Shown piece by piece: positions 8,017 to 9,779 of a stretch of DNA of 9,779 nucleotides (the stretch's first letter is position 1; every line of letters begins with the position of its first letter). Both the position numbers and the translations under genes were made by a program. Under the pieces are notes generated by a model. The model did not search any database. It had not been told where the DNA came from and saw only the letters and a program-made list of their open reading frames with translations. Location: NCBI GenBank assembly GCA_003565815.1, contig PXAS01000400.1, positions 1 through 9,779 of the forward strand. Reading direction: 5' to 3'. This DNA is from PVC group bacterium (lineage in GTDB: Bacteria > Verrucomicrobiota > Kiritimatiellia > SS1-B-03-39 > UBA6053).

Positions 8017-8871
8017 ATGGCTGCATTTCTTAAATTTTTATTTTTCATCTTATTGCATTACGCCTTCGCTGTCATGGTGAAAGCAGATGATTTCTTCGAA
8101 GGCGAAATCCGGGCGTTCAAAGACATCGGCCACGGTTTTGCCCACCAGGGCGGGGAAATGTTGCATGTCACCTGGGAACTCACCGGGGGGGCGCTGGACC
8201 ACAAATTCCACCACGAACCCACGATGTACGGCCAGATCGGCGAAGGGTTCAAAATTCTCGCCACCTCCCCTGAAGCGCGGCACGCGCTCGCCGCACACGA
8301 ATGGACGGAGATCAAAGCCACGTTCCATGATCCCGACCTGTTCGCTGAACGGGTTGGGGGCGGCGCGTTGCTCTTCCTAACCGGGGAAGCCGTCTTCGGC
8401 GCGATGGGCACCGTCGCCCGCACGGCGGAAGTCGCCGAGGAGGCCGCGGTGGCGGGGCGGGGGTTGGCAAGAGGGGAGCGGTTGCTAGGAGGAATTCCTG
8501 CATCAGAGGCAAATTATCCGCATATTTTAAGAGGAAACCGCCCACCATACGCTATTGGAACTAGGGCTAGAGATATTATATTGGAAAATGATCGGGTCTT
8601 TGTGAGAGTTCATGGTCCGGAAAATCAGCCTAGATCATGGTTGATGAGGGTTGAAGAAGTTGAAGGACTAACATCACTTCAAATTAAAGATAAATTTGCA
8701 TTGCCTGAGCTACCGGAATACATTTCAGACGTACATGTTCCGGCAGGAACACGACTGCGAGTAGGCAGGGTGGGTGCACAGGTCGGTTGGGGCGAAGGGG
8801 GAGCAATACAGTACGAGTTATTGGACAGGCTTTTGGAATCATCATTTAAAAACATGAGGTTATTGGAGTAA
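8017..8871 (+). CDS. Standalone secreted toxin: signal peptide, pre-toxin module, new toxin tip
   Basis: 284 residues from ATG 8017. The frame also has ATG 7984 (295 residues), overlapping the immunity stop by 8 bases. I prefer 8017 because a purine tract with AAGAG (8008-8012) precedes it, 7984 has no ribosome site, and the third cassette's start at 9240 aligns with it. Residues 1-23 look like a Sec signal peptide (FLKFLFFILL core, cut near VKA/DD). Residues 35-160 repeat the RHS pre-toxin module with 116/126 identities. Residues 161-284 are a toxin-like tip unrelated to the RHS one. Its motifs are FVRVHG (Arg197), RSWLMRVEEVEGLT (Ser207), KDKFALPELP, DVHVPAGTRLRVG and GWGEGGAIQYE (Gln265, Glu267). 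An Arg, a Ser and a final Q-x-E fit an R-S-E type ADP-ribosyltransferase; the LP and GG-x-x-Q parts also recall TNT-like NAD-glycohydrolases. Neither is established. No RHS shell is present. Confidence 0.8.
   Translation: MAAFLKFLFFILLHYAFAVMVKADDFFEGEIRAFKDIGHGFAHQGGEMLHVTWELTGGALDHKFHHEPTMYGQIGEGFKILATSPEARHALAAHEWTEIKATFHDPDLFAERVGGGALLFLTGEAVFGAMGTVARTAEVAEEAAVAGRGLARGERLLGGIPASEANYPHILRGNRPPYAIGTRARDIILENDRVFVRVHGPENQPRSWLMRVEEVEGLTSLQIKDKFALPELPEYISDVHVPAGTRLRVGRVGAQVGWGEGGAIQYELLDRLLESSFKNMRLLE
8119..8496 (+). repeat. Pre-toxin module, copy 2 (378-bp direct repeat)
   Basis: Second copy of the segment at 6757-7134, ungapped. Similarity begins at KDIGHG, just after the signal-peptide region, and ends at GGI, exactly where the new toxin tip begins. 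The module is GC-rich (38 of 60 bases in 8281-8340) between AT-rich flanks, so it stands out as an island. It is long and similar enough to serve as a recombination substrate with the RHS gene (inference). Confidence 0.9.
8865..8868 (+). promoter_or_regulatory. Ribosome binding site of immunity gene 2
   Basis: GGAG within the last codons of the toxin gene, 8 bases before ATG 8877. It places immunity gene 2 under coupled translation with its toxin. Confidence 0.6.
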
Positions 8872-8876
8872 CGAAA

Positions 8877-9224
8877 ATGAAACATCAAATTACAGGACGG
8901 ACGTTAAGATTCACGTTTAACAATGATCAATGGAACGAGCATGCGGCAAAATGGCCTATTAAAGAAGTGATTTTTTTTAAAAACGCGATTGTTTTACGGG
9001 TAGAACCTCCTCCAGGCTCTAATGAGAATGAAAACGTTTACGCCATTGGCATGGATGGACATATAATATGGAGAGTTCATAAGCGTCATTATGTTTACCC
9101 CGACAGCCCGTACACAAAGATTGGCAAAGAAGGTAATAAATTATTATTATTTAACTGGGACGGATTTAATCTGGTTGTTGATACTTCCATCTGGAAGGAA
9201 ATTGGTAGTTGTTATCAAAAATAA
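8877..9224 (+). CDS. Putative immunity protein 2 (cognate to standalone toxin)
   Basis: 115 residues, ATG start 5 bases after the toxin stop, with GGAG 8 bases upstream. It has no signal peptide or membrane segment and is probably cytoplasmic. The sequence reads as beta-rich: alternating hydrophobic residues in EVIFFKNAIVLRVEPP, then VYAIGMDGHIIWRVHKRHY, DSPYTKIGKEGNKLLLFNWD and GFNLVVDTSIWKEIG. The pattern (a D-G turn after YAIG, an SPY segment, then NWDG and V-V-D) resembles a family of small uncharacterised beta proteins I have seen near toxin genes, but I cannot name it. Its low GC matches the toxin tip before it, so the pair probably moved together. The product should neutralise toxin domain 2. 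Immunity function is inferred from position, size and pairing. Confidence 0.75.
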   Translation: MKHQITGRTLRFTFNNDQWNEHAAKWPIKEVIFFKNAIVLRVEPPPGSNENENVYAIGMDGHIIWRVHKRHYVYPDSPYTKIGKEGNKLLLFNWDGFNLVVDTSIWKEIGSCYQK

Positions 9225-9239
9225 TAACTTAAAGAAATC

Positions 9240-9455
9240 ATGACTTCAGCTCTCAAATTTATAATCTTTGCTTTATTGCCATACGCCTTCGCTATCATGG
9301 CGCAAGCAGATGATTCGGTAGTAGGCGAAATGCGGCCGCTCAAAGGCATAGGCCACGGTTTTGTCCACCAGAGCGGAGAAATGCTTCACATACTTTGGGA
9401 GGAAAGGGTCAGCCCTCACATTTTGGAGGAAAGGGTCAGCCCTCACATTTTGTAG
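9240..9455 (+). pseudogene. Remnant of a third signal-peptide/pre-toxin cassette, broken by repeats
   Basis: The 71-residue frame starts at ATG 9240. Residues 1-53 align with the standalone toxin: MTSALKFIIFALLPYAFAIM matches its signal peptide (shared YAFA and ADD), and KGIGHGFVHQSGEMLHILW matches KDIGHG to LHVTW of the pre-toxin module. After the Trp codon (about 9396-9398) homology ends and the frame runs into 27-bp repeats, giving two copies of EERVSPHIL before TAG at 9453-9455. The rest of the module, the toxin tip and an immunity gene are not visible in the following 324 bases. The signal and pre-toxin parts are clearly more diverged from the other copies than those are from each other. 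Most likely a decayed cassette cut by insertion or deletion at the repeat. A short secreted peptide could still be made, but I see no function for it. Confidence 0.75.
9399..9425 (+). repeat. REP-like 27-bp repeat, type A, copy 1
   Basis: Starts GAGGAAAGGGTCAGCC and ends CTCACATTTTG. It begins directly after the last base homologous to the pre-toxin module. It is perfectly repeated in tandem at 9426-9452 and again at 9581-9607. Confidence 0.9.
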
Positions 9456-9469
9456 GGGGAAAGGGTCAG
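9426..9469 (+). repeat. 44-bp composite repeat (type A plus start of type B), copy 1
   Basis: A type A unit (9426-9452) followed by TA and GGGGGAAAGGGTCAG. The same 44 bases recur exactly at 9581-9624. Here type B continues as GCCGTACTTTG to 9480. The core AAAGGGTCAG resembles the ends of repeats that accompany IS200-like / REP-associated tyrosine transposases (family recollection, not searched). Confidence 0.85.
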
Positions 9470-9779
9470 GCCGTACTTTGTAGCGCTTTGAAGCCTTCGA
9501 ATGTCGCTGAATCCTTCACCTAAACCCCTGCCCGCCCGCAAGACTCTACCCCGAATCCCCCCGAGCCTTCCCGGAGGAAAGAGGAAAGGGTCAGCCCTCA
9601 CATTTTGTAGGGGGAAAGGGTCAGAAGTACCAAGAGATTGGCAATAGAAAAAGTGATGAAAGTTTCAAGGCATGAGGGGAGCGCCCCGCCCCAGTCGGGT
9701 TTTTCAGGCTGAAGACCTTGGGGGTGTTTGGCTTGGATCAGCACAGTTTGCGGAAGGCCGGTGGCGTGGCTGTGCTTTG
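9456..9779. other. Intergenic repeat region and unassigned right edge; no gene seen
   Basis: Apart from the repeats at 9455-9480 and 9581-9624 I find no supported gene. The longest suggestive stretch is an open minus-strand frame between stops at 9738-9740 and 9621-9623 (38 codons), which has no ATG. No tRNA-like fold and no convincing terminator are visible. A small GGGG-AGCG-CCCC hairpin sits at 9676-9687 and a weak CCC/GGG stem before five Ts ends near 9704. The missing part of cassette 3 is not here. Confidence 0.6.
9581..9624 (+). repeat. 44-bp composite repeat, copy 2
   Basis: Exact copy of 9426-9469, same orientation, starting 155 bases further on. After GGGTCAG at 9618-9624 the sequence departs from the first copy, so similarity ends within the type B unit. 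Between the copies lie about 100 bases (9481-9580) without recognised content. Confidence 0.85.

Noticed and set aside
9399..9624. CRISPR array
   Set aside because: Units are partly in direct tandem with no spacer and otherwise about 100 bases apart; spacing is irregular and no cas gene is visible.
9676..9704. Hairpin GGGG-AGCG-CCCC and a CCC/GGG stem followed by TTTTT, as a possible terminator
   Set aside because: The stem next to the T run is only about 3 base pairs and the stronger hairpin is not followed by Ts.
9624..9737. Minus-strand 38-codon open stretch (contains KPNTPKVFSLKNPTGAGRS)
   Set aside because: It looks protein-like but has no start codon and is closed by stops on both sides. 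It may be a conserved non-coding or decayed segment.

Overview
The window looks like part of a chromosome of a Verrucomicrobiota-type bacterium (inference). The evidence is a secreted protein with Asp-rich TSP3-like calcium-loop repeats preceded by a 'DGMDDGWELWHFG'-type spacer, a layout I associate with that phylum, coupled to a very large Sec-exported RHS protein in a GC-rich background. All genes I can support lie on the + strand.

Layout. (1) 1-569: the 3' end of a gene for a calcium-loop (TSP3-like) extracellular protein. (2) 559-7494: a 2311-residue RHS/YD-repeat polymorphic toxin. It has a TTG start, a Sec signal peptide, a long N-terminal region, an RHS shell, a pre-toxin module (residues 2067-2192) and a 119-residue variable C-terminal toxin. 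(3) 7500-7991: the presumed immunity gene for that toxin. (4) 8017-8871: a second, short toxin gene with its own signal peptide, a second copy of the pre-toxin module (116/126 residues identical) and an unrelated C-terminal toxin domain. (5) 8877-9224: its presumed immunity gene. (6) 9240-9455: the start of a third signal-peptide/pre-toxin cassette, broken off after about 53 residues by short interspersed repeats. (7) 9399-9624: a cluster of 27-bp type repeats with the core AAAGGGTCAG, resembling RAYT/IS200-associated REP sequences. (8) The rest, to 9779, has no gene I can support.

How the genes work together (inference from polymorphic-toxin biology). The RHS protein is exported through Sec and carries toxin 1, neutralised by immunity protein 1. 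The downstream cassettes store alternative toxin/immunity pairs behind a near-identical pre-toxin segment, so homologous recombination could replace the RHS tip. Unlike many orphan CT modules, these cassettes have start codons and signal peptides, so they may also act as free-standing small secreted toxins. Base composition supports modular acquisition: RHS body and pre-toxin copies are about 60-70% GC in hand-counted lines, toxin tips and immunity genes about 35-42%, with the change at the pre-toxin/toxin joint both times. Genes from 559 to 9224 are tightly packed and probably co-transcribed.
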